From Vesta saturnalis (Eukaryota; Arthropoda; Insecta; Coleoptera; Lampyridae), in the NCBI GenBank assembly GCA_036346205.1, contig JARFJB010000821.1:8099222-8163221 (forward strand): DNA of 64,000 nucleotides. Direction: 5' to 3'. The notes under the pieces are model-generated. The model was given only the letters and a program-made list of their open reading frames with translations. It made no database searches and was not told the DNA's origin. Below, piece after piece: positions 1 through 12,185 of this stretch (position 1 is the first letter of the stretch; each line of letters begins with the position of its first letter). The translations under genes and the position numbers were made by a program.

Positions 1-1835
1 AACATACATAATCCTCAAATTGTCAATAGTTGTCAATACATTCGCGTTACTTTGAGTAATTTTGTGTTTTCAAAATGCGTTTTACAAATAATGAAGCTGT
101 TGATATGCTTGCGGTTTATTTTGAATGTCTTCAGAATGCCGCAGTAGCTAAAAGAGTTTACGCGGCTCGATATCCAAATCGGCGTCCTTGCGATGTAAGA
201 GTTTTTCCCCGATTAGTGACGAGCTTATGAGCCAATGGTAGTTTTGGCCTACTTTTCAACGGCAAAGAATTGGAAGAACACAAAAATATTAACCGTGTAC
301 TGGGCTATATTGAAGGAATCCTCATGTTAGCACAAGAGCATTATCCAATGAGTTGGGCATATCACGGACAACGGTTCAAAATATTTTGAAGGACCATAGG
401 TAAGTTCTAATGGCCATCAAAATATATAGGTATTCGTTTAAAGTTTTTTAATTACTTTAAGAATGTACCCGTATCATGTCGTTTTGCATCAGGCCTTGAA
501 AGAGGAAGATTTTGATCGAAGGTTAGACTATTGCCATTGGATATTATGCATGATACGCGAAAATAGAGAATTTTATTTCAAATTCTTTGGACCGATGAAG
601 CCACCTTCAGTAGTGACAGGAGAGTCAATCTGCACAATATGCATTATTGGTCTGCAGAAAATCCCCATTGGTTGCGTGAAGTTCAGCGCCAAGGACGTTG
701 GAGTTTAAATGTATGGTGTGGATACTGGGAGGCAGAATTATTGGGCCATATTTTTCGAACAACTCCTAAATGGCAATGTATTTCTTGACTTTTGGCCAAT
801 CAATTACCGTTCGCCTCTGGAAACAAGGCAAAATTGTTTTGCAGTTGGATGGTTGCCCAGCACATTTTGCTATTAATGTGCGAAAGCATATTAATGCAGT
901 ATTTCAACAGCGGTGGATTGGAAGAGGAAGTCTGTTTCCATGGCCTCGCGATCGCCAGACTTAATTTGCCTCGATTTTTATTTATGGGGCGCTTAAGGAC
1001 ATCGTGTTTCGGACTCACCTACTACTAGAGAAGATATGAAAACCGGATTCGTAACGCAATACGTAACATACCGAGCCGAAATTGAAGCTGCAGTTTTGTC
1101 TAGTCATGAGAGGCTTTAGCTATGCATAGAGCGTGATGGTCAGCATTTCGAGCATTTACGGGGGTATTAAAAACCTTCCTCCTTTAAATCAGTCCTTTTC
1201 AGGGCCACAACTTACATAATAGAAACAATTCCAGAAAAATATAGTTAAAAAAAATAAAAATTTAAAGGATTTTCGTATAAAGTTTTCTTTGGCCGATATT
1301 TTAGGTTAGGAACAAGATATCGAGATGCGGTTTTCGCGAGCTTGTTTAGGTATCATTTAGCTACTTGTTCATGAAAAAAAGTCATACCAATGCATTTAAT
1401 TTTTTTGCGCAAATTAACCGTTTCTGTCGGAATGTCGGACAAAGCCCTCTAGCGACGACATGTGAAACTAACAAAACTTATTTTAACATTTGTAGCCCAA
1501 GAAAATCTCTTTTCAACGCGCCCATGTTTGTTAAAATTAGCCGTTTATTTTTATAGATACGTCAAAAAGTGCCAAACAAAAAAAGTTCAGACTATCCTCA
1601 ACTTCAAAGATCAGTTATTTTTTTATTAGGTTAATATAGCAGAATTCGCAGAAACATCATTTTTTTTAGATTCAAGATTGCAGTTACGCCCCCTAGCGGC
1701 CATTTCAGAAACATGAAAATATTTTCCAGGTTTTTTTATTGGCCGTTTTAGTAATACATTTTTTTCCGCAAGCCTCTACAATGCATAGTTTCCCCGATAC
1801 AGTACCTCGTATTCATAGTTGGCCACCCCGTACAC
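1..1835 (+). mobile_element. Tc1/mariner-like element M1, left end outside the window
   Basis: A decayed mariner-type DNA transposon. A broken transposase reading frame (75-1170) is followed by about 660 bases of non-coding right-hand sequence containing two CTAGCGAC/CTAGCGGC motifs near 1450 and 1690. It ends in a GGCCACCCCG tip at about 1824-1833 followed by TA, the kind of tip and TA target expected for the superfamily. The matching left repeat would lie left of base 1, so the inverted repeat cannot be confirmed here. The right boundary is inferred from the tip motif only. Confidence 0.6.
75..1170 (+). pseudogene. mariner transposase pseudogene (M1) with DUF4817-type N-terminus
   Basis: The start codon at 75 opens a helix-turn-helix segment of DUF4817 type (AKRVYAARYPNRRP), followed by frameshifts and stops. 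A probable 62-bp GT-AG intron at 400-461 joins ILKDHR to MYPYHVVLHQ in frame. The catalytic part follows in pieces: a WTDEATF-like stretch near 590, HNMHYW, VWCG, a QLDGCPAHFA segment near 845 and a WPRDRQT stretch where SPDL is expected near 945. The tail reads GQHFEHLRGY and stops at 1168-1170. The protein would have been a DDE/D transposase that cuts and pastes its own element at TA sites. At least three frameshifts make it inactive. Family assignment is confident; exact joins are inferred. Confidence 0.8.
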
Positions 1836-2060
1836 ACGTTGTTCAGAAATTTTGAACACAGCGGGAATGCAAGAAATAAATATTGGAAACGTAAATATTA
1901 GATTCGAAACACAATTTTAAAAAGGTTGGAGAAGCTCATTTTGAGCAATTATTGTAAATTTTAGGGACCACATTAAAATTCTTCATTCGTTAATGAACAA
2001 AATAATTTAATAATGCTTTGTACCTAAGTTGTGACTTCTAGTTTCTAAAAAATTACAGTA

Positions 2061-2487
2061 CAGGCTGTCCCAAATTCGAGGGCAAGCATGGGGATCTCGC
2101 TTATTATAAGAGATAGGATATAGGTTTAAATTCGGCACTTTTGCTAAATTCGATGCCGAGTAATAATCTGAAAAGAAATTTGGGCTAACTCGAATGGATT
2201 TGGTTTTATGCTCAAAAAACTAAAAATTTTGATTTTTGTTTTTCGCGTTTGGCTACCTTATTACTAGGAATTTTCAAAATTCGATTAAACATTATTAAGG
2301 CAACTTTTTACCCACAATACTAATACGGTATTAAAAATATTATGCGACGTTTTGTTTATTCTGAACCATCATCAGGTTTATTTTTTCTTATGGGGTTAAG
2401 ACATATTTTATGGCGTTGGATGGAGAATGTTATGCTGATTTTAGCAATATATAACACTTCATGGTTTGATCGACTGCGAACTAAAAT
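2061..2487 (+). repeat. left terminal inverted repeat of M2
   Basis: It pairs with 4044-4472. It begins CAGGCTGTCCC and ends GCGAACTAAAAT. It contains the reverse complement of a CCTGATGATGG...CGAAACGTC motif (in the right copy at 4157-4187), which is also found in an unrelated repeat near 29962. Confidence 0.92.
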
Positions 2488-2644
2488 ACTCTTAAATTAG
2501 AAACTAAATATTAAATTATCACGATACCCATGCATCAAACAAAACTCAGGAGTTGGCTTTTGTCATGTCATTTCTAATTGTAAAAGGGTAATAACTGCAA
2601 GATCCTTCGTGTTAGTGCTTTAAAATTTGCAAGTTTCCTTTAGA

Positions 2645-3789
2645 ATGTTTTCAAATTCAGAAAAACGAGACATGATAAGGATATTTTATAGCTGCAATAG
2701 AAATAGTGTCAGAGCAGAACAAAGATATTTAGAGGAATATCCGGAGAGGCAGCAACCAAACCAGAGATATTTTTAAAATTAGACCAAAATTTGCGAGAAT
2801 TTGGATGTTTTCAGAAACCTCGAAATGCATATGGTAGCAGACAGAGCTGCCGAAGAAGAAATATTACATCAGGTACTATTTGTTAGTATTATACTAATTA
2901 TAAGATTTCACTCACTTCACTGCTAATTTCAGCAGACATTTTTTTTGGAGAGTTATGACTTTATGTTATCCATCTTAGGTTCAAGAAAATCCTTCAACAT
3001 CTACCAGAGATATAGAGCAAACTATTGGAGTGCCAAAAACGACAATTTGGCGAGTGTTAAAGCAACACCGTTATAAACCATTTAAGTTACACGTTGGTCA
3101 AACCCTTCGGCCTGGGGACGATATGAGACGGTTGGATTTTTGTAACCAACACGCTGGAAAATCGCAACTTTCTCAATCAAATAATTTGGACGGATGAGTG
3201 CAATTTTTCCACTAATGGAATGTTTAATCGTAATAACAAGCACTACTGGTCCGTTGAATATCCACGAATTAACAGGCAAATGCGAGGACAAGGCCACCGG
3301 TCCTTTAATGTGTGGGTTGGAATCTGGAAGGATAGGCTCCTTGGGCCAATTATTTACGAAGGTATCCTAACGTCTCAACGCTACCTCGCATTTCTAACAC
3401 ACGAAATATCAGACATTTTGGATGATGTTCCGCTAAACGAAAGATGGACTCTCTGGTGGCAAATGGACGGAGCTCGTCCTCATAATGCTGCGATAATAAG
3501 TGAATATCTTATCGGCGAATTTCCTGATAAATGGATGGGAAATAGGGGACCACTTAGGTGGCCAGCAAGAAGTCCAGATTAAACCTATTTAGATTACTTC
3601 CTCTGGGGCTATTTAAAAAATATGATTTATAAGACGCCACCGCAAAATATAGAAGAACTCCAGAATATGGTTGTTAATGAACTTCGTCAAATTCCCAGGC
3701 GAACCATTCAAAGAAGCGTAAACAATTGTAGAAGAAGAATTCGTTACTGTATTCAAGAAGGAGGAAATTTGTTCGAACATTTATTATAA
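2645..3789 (+). pseudogene. mariner transposase pseudogene (M2), intron-containing
   Basis: The start at 2645 gives MFSNSEKRDMIRIFY and the DUF4817-type helix-turn-helix (AEQRYLEEYPERQQP). Two compensating frameshifts lie near 2760-2850. A GT-AG intron of 106 bp at 2873-2978 is inferred because splicing joins EEEILHQ to VQENPSTSTRD in frame, while reading through meets a stop. Catalytic landmarks are WTDECNF near 3190 (just after a frameshift near 3155), WWQMDGARPHN near 3460 and SPD at 3570-3580, immediately followed by TAA where the family has leucine (one base change, TTA to TAA). The tail ends EGGNLFEHLL with the stop at 3787-3789. Few lesions are present, so this is one of the younger mariners in the window. 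Confidence 0.9.
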
Positions 3790-4043
3790 TAATTTTTATT
3801 TGTTTGTCTGTGTAATTATTTTGTTGTTACCTATCGATAAATTTGCGTTGTCGCTATTATGACCGTGTTACATAGACATACTTGTTTGAGTTGTTTGTTA
3901 ATGTTTTTTTTTAAATTGTTTAAATGTTTTTATATTTTTTTGGATGTTCTAACGAGTTTAACAAATTAAATAAGTAGAACTACTGTAATTATTCCTTGCT
4001 GGATCCAAGAAGGCGGAATCTTGTTCTTCGTATTTTTCTCATT

Positions 4044-4472
4044 ATTTTAGTTCGCAGTCGATCAAACCATAAAGTGTTATATATTGCTAAAATCAGCATA
4101 ACATTCTCCATCCAACGACATAAAAATATATCTTAACCCCCATAAGAAAAAATAAACCTGATGATGGTTCAGAATAAACGAAACGTCACATAATATTTTT
4201 AATATCGTATTAGTATTGTGCGTAAAAAGGTGCCTTAATAATGTTTAATCGAATTTTGAAAATTCCTAATAATAAGGTGGCCAAACGCGAAAAACGAAAA
4301 TCGAAATTTTTAGTTTTTTTAGCATAAAACCAAATCCATTCGAGTTAGCTCAAAGTTCTTTTCAGATTATTACTCGGCATCGAATTTAGCAAATGTGCCG
4401 AATTTAAACCTATATCCTATCTCTTATAATAAGCAAGATCCCCATGCTTGCCCTCGAATTTGGGACAGCCTG
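4044..4472 (-). repeat. right terminal inverted repeat of M2
   Basis: Reverse complement of 2061-2487 with scattered substitutions and few indels. It ends at the TA duplication 4473-4474. Confidence 0.92.
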
Positions 4473-4474
4473 TA

Positions 4475-6690
4475 CTTAGATAATAAAGAGTAGTTTTGTA
4501 TAATGATGTACCATTAGAAATTGAATTAACCCTAATTACCGTTTTACAAGTTTTGCCACTGAAATTAACATTAATTGAGATTTTTAGCAATTTGGTTTTA
4601 TTTTTTTTACACCAAAAACGGTGAATCGTACGCAAAAAAGTCAAAGGATCACATTGCTCTGACTTAAATGGAGATTTCAAAAATAATTTTTATTTTTCAG
4701 AAAAAAAAAACAGTGGCGTACCATTTTTTCCTTCAATAATATTCAGTTCAAATACCGTACGGACGCCACTGGTAGAAATTTTAAAAAATCTTTTACACCA
4801 AAAAATGTTCTTTGATACTCGAAAGATGTGTATTAAATTTTATACAGATATCTAGAGATTCTAGAGTGATATGAAAGTTACGATAAAAAAAAATTTTTTT
4901 TTCTTAAAACTTTAACACCTTGTATTGTGAAAACGAAGCATTTCTCGACATATGTTTATATAGGAAATTAGGGCTTATTTTACACGCAGAATACGCTGTT
5001 AAAGTTTGGATACTGCAATTTGGGACATCCTGTACAAATGTTCAACAAGCTTTTTTAGATAGATATTAGACATATAAACCCATTCTAATATTATTTATAA
5101 TACTTTGAATATGTTACTGTTCCATTCTAACAATGAAAAGTGTACCAAAAATTTTATTACGTTTAATAAATCGTAATTTTCATAATGTGAAAACTTGTTC
5201 GTGAGCGTTAATCAGATTTAATAAAAAAACTTCAAAAATTAGTTTAGATAAGAAACGTTAGGACTGAGTAATTTTCAAGGTTATAAGAAACAGGCGAATG
5301 CATAATTGCTCAATTTGGATAAAAGCGGTTAACTGTGGTAATGTATGAATTAAAAAATCCTCACGACCTAGGTTAATAGTTTTCAAGGTCTAAATTTTTT
5401 AATTGTGGTTCTTTTCCTGATATTGTTATCAGTAGTAAATGCACAAGTTTATAAATATATACAACTATCTCTATATAAAATAAAATTTCCATTATTGAAA
5501 TAAGTATAAAATTAACTAAAGTTGATTGAAGGACAAAAGAGGAAATTGAAGCCCAGTAGTTTCGGTCAAGGTTATTATGGTTACTAACCAAAAAAATTTT
5601 ACAACTTTATAAACATCGTCCGATTTTTTGTGTTTAATCTTTTTTTTTTGGATAAGGATGGTTTGGTGCATTGTAGTATGTAGAAGCCTACGTGATTCTC
5701 TGACTGTAGATAATAAATTTCGTGACCTTCACACTTATAAGACAACAGAGAAAATTAAAAAAAAGCACCATTGTAAAAATTTACGTTTACTGTGGATAAG
5801 ATAAACAAAATTGATTTTCAAGCCAAATTACATCAGCCTCGGGCATAATTTCGTCACTTTTTCTTGTATGACCAAGATTCGTGGATTTTATGAAAAACTC
5901 ATGATTAATAAAAAATGATTGTTTAAATCAGATTATTATAAACACGTGTATTATACAATAAAAAAAAAGAATAATATCCGCTTATAATCTGATAAATACT
6001 CTAAAATCTAGGTCATGTAAGACCATTGAACTCAAATCAAAAAGGTTAACATTTAACAATTATCGAACGAATCGGTGGTTCTGTATCATATTTAATAAAT
6101 TAACTAATTTTATAAATCTAATTTTAGAAAATTGTCCTGGCAGCTTTTCATGGTTTAGTTAGCGAATTAGAAATTATAAACTGGATTGCGTAAGATGAAA
6201 TTTTAGGCTTATCGTAAACGTAAAGTAAGGAAAGCAAAAATAGATGATGCAAGATTATCTTCATTACATATTCATAAATCAAGGTTAGGTGAACGTGGAT
6301 TATTGCATTGAAACAAGTCAGTATTTATTAGTCATTACTGACCTTGATAATTAACAATTGTTATCAATTGAATAGAACTGAGGAAATTTGTGAAATCAAG
6401 CGAATCTTTTTTTTGTATTGACAGGTTTCGACCTGTAGCAACAAGCTAGGCGTTTCTATTTATAATTAAGCAAAGGGATGCATGCAGTCAAAAGATTTTT
6501 CGTAATTCTTGTTTTAGGTGGACCGGTTTTATGAAATAACCTAATTATAGTTAATATCTAAGAATCGCTTTACGAACAAAGACTCATTATTATACAGAAG
6601 TTTTTCGATGTGTGAGTTTAGAATCACGTACACCATGCGAAAGCTCACGAAACTTAACTTCGGTTGTTTCATGAGGAGGGGAGTCATCAT
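4475..6690. other. AT-rich intergenic stretch upstream of the charybde-like gene
   Basis: No coding sequence is supported. A mariner-type tip TTTGGGACATCCTGTAC at about 5016-5032 resembles the M2 tip (GGGACAGCCTGTAC) but has no visible partner, so it looks like the solo end of a related element. The remainder is anonymous AT-rich sequence that may include distal regulatory DNA of the gene at 6826. Confidence 0.5.
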
Positions 6691-6729
6691 CACTATAAAA
6701 CCGGCGTTTTGCGAGCAGCTGATATCAGT
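6625..6729 (+). promoter_or_regulatory. core promoter of the charybde-like gene
   Basis: TATAAAA at 6694-6700 is followed by an arthropod-type initiator TCAGT at 6725-6729. If A6727 is +1, the TATA box starts at -33, a textbook spacing. CACGT at 6625-6629 (ACGTG on the minus strand) fits the hypoxia-response core RCGTG. This is only suggestive, although charybde/scylla genes in Drosophila are hypoxia-induced. No transcript data are available here. Confidence 0.7.
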
Positions 6730-6825
6730 TGTTAGTGGAAGTTTGAATAGAGTTGTTTGTTAAGATCAGTTTTGTGAGTCTTTGTTCTTGTGTCGTACGG
6801 TTTTATCAATAAATTTTGATCAGAA

Positions 6826-7687
6826 ATGGAAGTATTAGCAGTAACGAACATAGATTATACTACCCAGAAAGGTAATTATTATTTAATCACAAAAAAATTT
6901 AATCACCAATAAAATTTCAATTAATCTGTATTTCTGTCAATTTCGAATTAATTGTTAATTTTGTAAATTAAAAAATTCAGAGAAATTAGCGATATGCATT
7001 AGTGTGTCAAATGGATCAGCTGGTTTCTAACCGGCCGGCTTTCTAGCGGTGTGTAGCGCGACCTCCTTTGACCTCCCCTGCTGACATAGCAACAGCGGTT
7101 TCACTTTATATCGGGAATTTTTTTCTAATCTCTTAATTCGCTTTCTATTCTGATTTTTTTTCATATTAATTTTAATTACAGATTGGGAGTACGAAGCATA
7201 TCCAACTTCGGAAGAAGGGGATTGTGAAGCAGCCGTGAGTGCACTTTCAAAACACCTTGAAACAGAACTTCGTGCAGCTAAACGTACCCACCTGTCTTGT
7301 GGCGAGGTCCTGTTACCTTGCGGTCTCCTTCAAGCGATATCGCGAGATATATTAGCAATGGCAGATTCTGAACCTTGCGGGCTTAGAGGGTGTACGTTAT
7401 ATTTAAATTTCGCCGGTGAACAGGATTGTAGAAGACTGAGCACGATCAAGTGTGATCCATACACAGCTTCCACCTTTGAATTGTACCTGACCCTAAAACA
7501 AACTTCGAGTAGCTGGAACTCTTTCTTGCCGCAATTCTTAAAGTAAGTTTTTTCAAACTTGTAAAATTTTAACAGTTACTAATAATAATTTTCTTGTTAC
7601 AGAAAAATTACGCGAGGCGGCACAGTAATGATCAGCACCGAGTATGATTTAGACAAGAAAAAATTGTATCGCTCGTACATCGAGTAA
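6826..7687 (+). CDS. chrb/scyl-like: charybde/scylla-like protein (REDD1/DDIT4 family), three exons
   Basis: Exons are 6826-6871, 7182-7542 and 7603-7687, joined across GT-AG introns of 310 and 60 bp (the second donor is GTAAGT), giving 163 residues. The conserved RTP801/DDIT4 C-terminal domain covers roughly residues 38-161. Landmarks are LLPCGLLQAISRDIL (59-73), SEPCGLRGC (78-86), CRRLSTIKCDP (98-108), TFELYLTLK (113-121), LPQFLK (131-136), TRGGTV (139-144) and KKKLYRS (154-160). In Drosophila the paralogues charybde and scylla restrain growth by inhibiting TOR signalling upstream of the TSC complex under hypoxia and other stress. The protein is cytosolic with no signal peptide or membrane segment. 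The fly proteins are considerably longer at the N-terminus, so this is a compact form. ATG 6826 is the first ATG downstream of the initiator. The frame is intact, so the gene is probably functional. Whether it is the charybde or scylla orthologue is not decidable here. Confidence 0.95.
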
Positions 7688-8483
7688 AATTAACGTAGGT
7701 GTTATCTACTGAAGACTGAGCATATTCGCATCACCACATCGTACCATCCATCAGTAGATCACTTTTCCCCATAAAAATTTCATACTTTTATTCATTTTCT
7801 CCCATTAGGTTTAAGTTTTATATTACAAAGAAATATTGTGAAAAGCAAAGCGTGATAGTATTTATAGATTTAATCGTACTTTCTAGTTAGGTGTTGTTTA
7901 GCAATACAAATTATATATGTATTCCCCTTTTTCAAATTTCGACTTTGTTCGAAATTCCATGGAATTTAAGGATTCCGTGATAAACTACAAGTGATATATT
8001 TTAAGATATAACAAAGATCACAGATTTGGTTTATTTTCGAAATTAATTAATATTATGTGTGATATTATAGTTGCGATGCGACATTTTAATTGTATTGAAT
8101 AATTAATGCGAATTAGCAACTGGAATATGTTTTCGTTACATTAGTTTGTTTGAAAGAAACAAATTTTTTGTGACTTTATTTTTGCAGTATTGTTTTTTCA
8201 GTCGCTAGTTCGTAACAAAGATCATGTCAGATCTCAACGAATGTTTTGTATGTAATCATTTGTGTTGTATTCTTTAAATTTATGAATATCTTGTGAGGCT
8301 GTAATTTAGTTACACAATTTTTTTTTAAATTTTGTACAATAGTTGTAGTGCAAAATAATTGTTCTCAAGTGCTCATGTGTGATAGTACAGATAACTGTAC
8401 GTTTCTCGAGCTTTTTGTAATAAATTATTAAATGTTAAAAATATACATAAAAAAAGTATAAAAGTGATATATAAAAAAATAAA
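7688..8483 (+). terminator. 3-prime UTR and poly(A) signals of the charybde-like gene
   Basis: After the stop (7685-7687) there is about 730 bp of AT-rich sequence with several ATTTA pentamers (for example near 7860). These suit a short-lived stress-response mRNA but are also expected by chance in AT-rich DNA. AATAAA occurs at 8419-8424 and again at 8478-8483. I take the first as the more likely cleavage signal. Confidence 0.6.
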
Positions 8484-8499
8484 ATATTATATTAATTTA

Positions 8500-9629
8500 A
8501 ATCCATCTTTTATTTACCTATCATCTATTATCATTTCAACTACTAACAAAGCTTTGCATTGATTATAAATGCAAAATTATTCTAGTTTAATTCATTTTAA
8601 TTACCATCATTGCAATACTTTATGCATAATACGCATTTTACATTAAGAAAATTGGAAAATTCATTTCCTAAAAAATCCAAATTGTTGGAAAACAAATTAT
8701 CACTAAAAAACACTGACGTAATACCAGTAAAAATCGGCCTTACAAATGTTAGATAAAAAAGCACAATTTATACCATCTATGTTAATAACGGTGACTTAAA
8801 TTAAAAAATTGTAATTCAGTTGCAAACAAGTTAAAAAAATTAATTATATTATTATATAATAAATCTTGACATGTATGTTATTTCTGTACTTGTTTATAGA
8901 AAAAAAGTTCTAACGAATGGTATGAAACCGGTTAATGTTCAATAAAAGCTAACACGTGATGAATGGATAGAGTTCATAATACAGTATAAAGGGATAGAGA
9001 ACTTGGGGAGATGTCATCTTAGACGAATACATTCAATTACTATAATTTCTAAGCTAACATTTTTGACCGGTATAGCTTCTTTGGTTAGAAATGAAAATGG
9101 TACAAAGTATCAAGGATTCTTACATAGCGTCCGCGCACTAGTTTTGGATACTTTTTTCAAGTTTTGATATTTTATTATTTCAGCCGAGTTCGCATGGTCT
9201 TCTTAAAACCATTAGAACAAACGGTTTGGCAAATAAATAACAGACTACAATTCGCACACTTCAACATTTCCCATCTATTTTAGGACTATTATATTTTCCT
9301 ATTTTCGCACATTAATATTACATCCATAAATCTGCAGAGTAACGTAAGCCTCACGCAATTACTATTATTCCATAATTCAGTGCTAATTAAATGCTCAAGC
9401 CTCATGTTCTACCTGCCTTAGAAAAATAGCATAACATGGTTAAAATATAAAAATTGACAACTAATTTTTTAACAAACAGAAAAGCATGCTCTAATTAAAA
9501 GCTTATATTGTTTATTTAAATAGTGAGATGTTCTGCTAAGCAAAGAACGATTTGAAAATTGATCATAAAGAAGACATTAAACCATTCCTGTGATAAAATG
9601 CTATTTAAACACATTAATTAAATATCTCT
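8500..9629. other. AT-rich stretch with no recognisable gene
   Basis: Both strands are full of stops and show no family motif, tandem array or inverted repeat that I could see. Confidence 0.5.
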
Positions 9630-10480
9630 TGTGTAACACCACACGACCTCCCACCCTACAAAATGGAAATTTAAAGAAATGAAATAATTTTACTAACATT
9701 GTAAACCCAAAAACAATAATGTCAAACAGACGTTCATGACAGACAGAAGTTAATAGACATCTTCTACTAACTTAAAAGAAATGAAATAATTTAAATTTCA
9801 ATTGTTTTAGGGTAACTAGGCAACCTCTTTTTTATACGTTCATAACGAAAGCAGGCAACATTGTAAAAACAAAAACAATAATCTATGGAAGAATGACGTT
9901 TAAAACTTCATGTCAGATAGAGATTAATAGGCATAAATACAAGTTAACGTTAAAAAAATTCCAAAGCTGCTTCTATAAAAAATCGATAATACAGCTTCAG
10001 CATTTTCAATCATATTTATTTAATTTTTACATTTATTTCGCATTACATTACAAAACTTTATAAAGAAAATTTATGTAAAATTAAATTTTCTTTAAGAAAT
10101 ACATCTACACTTTTTTTTATAAAATTAATCGTTATTCAGATAATGAAAAAATTTGAACTAACACTTAAATTCTACCTTAGAAATTTTTTTGCCGCTAAAT
10201 TACGCGTCATATCAAAAAATTGCATAGAACATAATTAATCGATATGTTTAAGGTGCATATATAGGAATTTTTATATCTTTGAAATATGCAACTGTTTTAG
10301 AAATATTTGATAAACAACATAAATTAAAATACGCCTCTAATACAACCACGAGCCTTGCAATTACTACACCACACACATCTACATCAGCACACACACAAAT
10401 GACAACACACACTACAACACACAAATTTTACAGCACAAGTAGAGTGTTTCCGTTCTGGACATTGGACACACACACACACA
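9630..10480 (-). repeat. microsatellite-bearing dispersed repeat (family H), copy 1
   Basis: Read on the minus strand, this starts in (TG)n-rich sequence (10340-10480). It then passes through a conserved stretch with AAATATTTCTAAAACAG and CATATTTCAAAGATATAAAA, then CAGCTTTGGAA. Two tandem versions of a unit follow (TCTGACATGAAG ... TTGTTTTTACAATGTTG). It ends near 9630 at a GTGTGGTGTTACAC end that corresponds to the hairpin end of the complete copy (53790-53808). The 5-prime end is missing. The same family is found at 20300-21365, 33499-34952 plus 53411-53815, and 61950-62115. Confidence 0.7.
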
Positions 10481-10529
10481 TCTTCTAGATCTCTTTCTTG
10501 CATCAAACCCATTTGTTTATAGAACTTTT

Positions 10530-12185
10530 GTTTTTTCTCGCCTAGGTCTATCTGACCTTTGTATAAATTTCTATTGTCCCTAATTCCGCAGTTGTTCGCA
10601 ACACTATTAGAACCTTGTGATGTTTTGAGTTAGCTAGATGGAGTAATTTACGAGACTTCTTTGCAACCTTTCCATGGCGTGAATATTGTTTTAAGTCGGG
10701 ACCTTCTTCGAACATAGCTGTTTCAGTATCTGAAGTCATCCTCGTGGGCATGGAGTTATACATTCCCAAAAAAGAATCGTATAGGTCATTCACGTTCCCA
10801 ACCCTGATTGAATAGGGCTTGTGCTGATGCAATATCTTTGAATAATAAATCTTATATTAAATGGAAATCTAATAAAACGGTCGAGAGTCAAGTAGAATAC
10901 GTTTTTTGCTAGAAATATCTACAAAAGTGTCACCACTAAAGCTAAAAGTTGTTTGAATAAAGAAAATGCAATCAACTAATTACATATCCTTTGCGCAGTC
11001 GTACATTGTGGTGTTTAGCTAAAGCCATTAGGAAACATTTTGGTACACCTTCATTTCCCTCTCTGACATCTTTTGACGGATCTGCAGTTCCTCATTCTGT
11101 AGAAAAAGGAAATGTTTTTGTGGATTTGTTTGTATCAAACTCGTCCCTCAACCATTCTGGAAAAGGTGTGCTCCTAGTCAATTCTTTTTCATACGCTATG
11201 AAGCCGATTCATTTTCGGTACAAGCTCCTAGAATCCATTATCAGTAGGCTTGATCTTAATAAGGCGACTGGCTCAGACGGTATCCCAGCTACTGTCTTAA
11301 AGAATTGTTTCCCCGAACTAGTACCAGTCGTATCTAAGCTCTATTCGATCTCTATGTCTTCTGGGGAATTTCCTTTATCATGGAAGTTAGCAAATGTTCA
11401 ACCTATTCCCAAAAAAGGCCATAAGACACTTCCATTTTGTCTAAAATGATAGAAAAAGCCATCAATTAGAACTGCTCTCGCTCCATGAAACTAACAAACT
11501 CCTTAGTGACCACCAGTATGAGTTCAGGCATAGTCCTTCAACAAGTGATCTTCATATGTGACCCAAGTTTGAAATAATACATTAGAACACTCCGGTGAAA
11601 CAGTTGTAGTCGCTTTAGATATCTTAAAGGCATTTGACCAAGTTTGGCATAAGTGTTTACTTGCCAAACTCACCTCGTTTGGGTTAAAAGATACGTTCTT
11701 CAACTGGGTTTCTAGTTTCCTTGATAAAAGACGAATACGTGCCGTAGTTGATGGCTGTTTTTCAAAAGAAGTTAGCATTAACGCGGGCGTGCCACAGGGA
11801 TCAGTTATAGCGCCTACACTTTTCATACTATAGATAAATGACCTTATTTCTTCAACAACTAATCTGATCCATTGGTTTGTTGACGACTGCACTCTGCATT
11901 GTAGTTCTTCTCAGTCTACTAGTAATGGTAATCTACCTTCTATGTCTCAAGACATTAAAGCTGAAATTGCAAATTCAATCAACAAAGACATTGAATGTAT
12001 TATCGAATGGAGAAGCAATACACTAGTTAAATTTAATGCTAATAAAACTCAGTGCTGCCTTGTGTCCGCCAAAAAATCGATCATTTCCTGTTGTAAGTAT
12101 GAATGGCTCAAATCGTAAGTTTTCAGACTCTATTACTTTGTTGGGAATGACTGTCTCTTCAAATCTATCAAGGGTTGACCATAAA
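10530..12185 (+). pseudogene. CR1/L2-like non-LTR retrotransposon, copy 1 (endonuclease-RT linker and RT)
   Basis: Coding remnants run on the plus strand. From about 10560 comes a post-endonuclease linker (LARWSNLRDFFATFPWREY, VILVGMELYIP), then SYIKWKSNKTV near 10850 and the RT entry (LDLNKATGSDGIPATVLKNC near 11250). Near 11380 there is KLANVQPIPKKG, followed by a deletion of the NYRPI region. RT motif A is near 11610 (VVALDILKAFDQVWH), then GVPQGSVIAPTL near 11790 and a damaged catalytic box FVDD near 11878 in place of FADD. The product would have reverse-transcribed the element RNA at its target site. Many stops and frameshifts make this an old copy. It is clearly the same family as 35713-37515. 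Clade is tentative. Confidence 0.85.

Larger units (their letters stand above)
2061..4472 (+). mobile_element. complete mariner-like element M2 with 430-bp terminal inverted repeats
   Basis: The ends are CAGGCTGTCCCAAATTCG and its reverse complement, flanked on both sides by TA (2059-2060 and 4473-4474), the Tc1/mariner target duplication. The inverted repeats are unusually long: 2061-2487 and 4044-4472, close to 90 percent alike by eye. The inner part is one transposase pseudogene on the plus strand. Total length is 2412 bp. Long-TIR mariners of this kind are known in insects; this copy is structurally complete but coding-dead. Confidence 0.93.

Noticed and set aside
10548..10832. 94-codon minus-strand frame
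   Set aside because: Shadow of the plus-strand retrotransposon linker (LARWSNLRDFF... VILVGMELYIP), which matches a known protein region.
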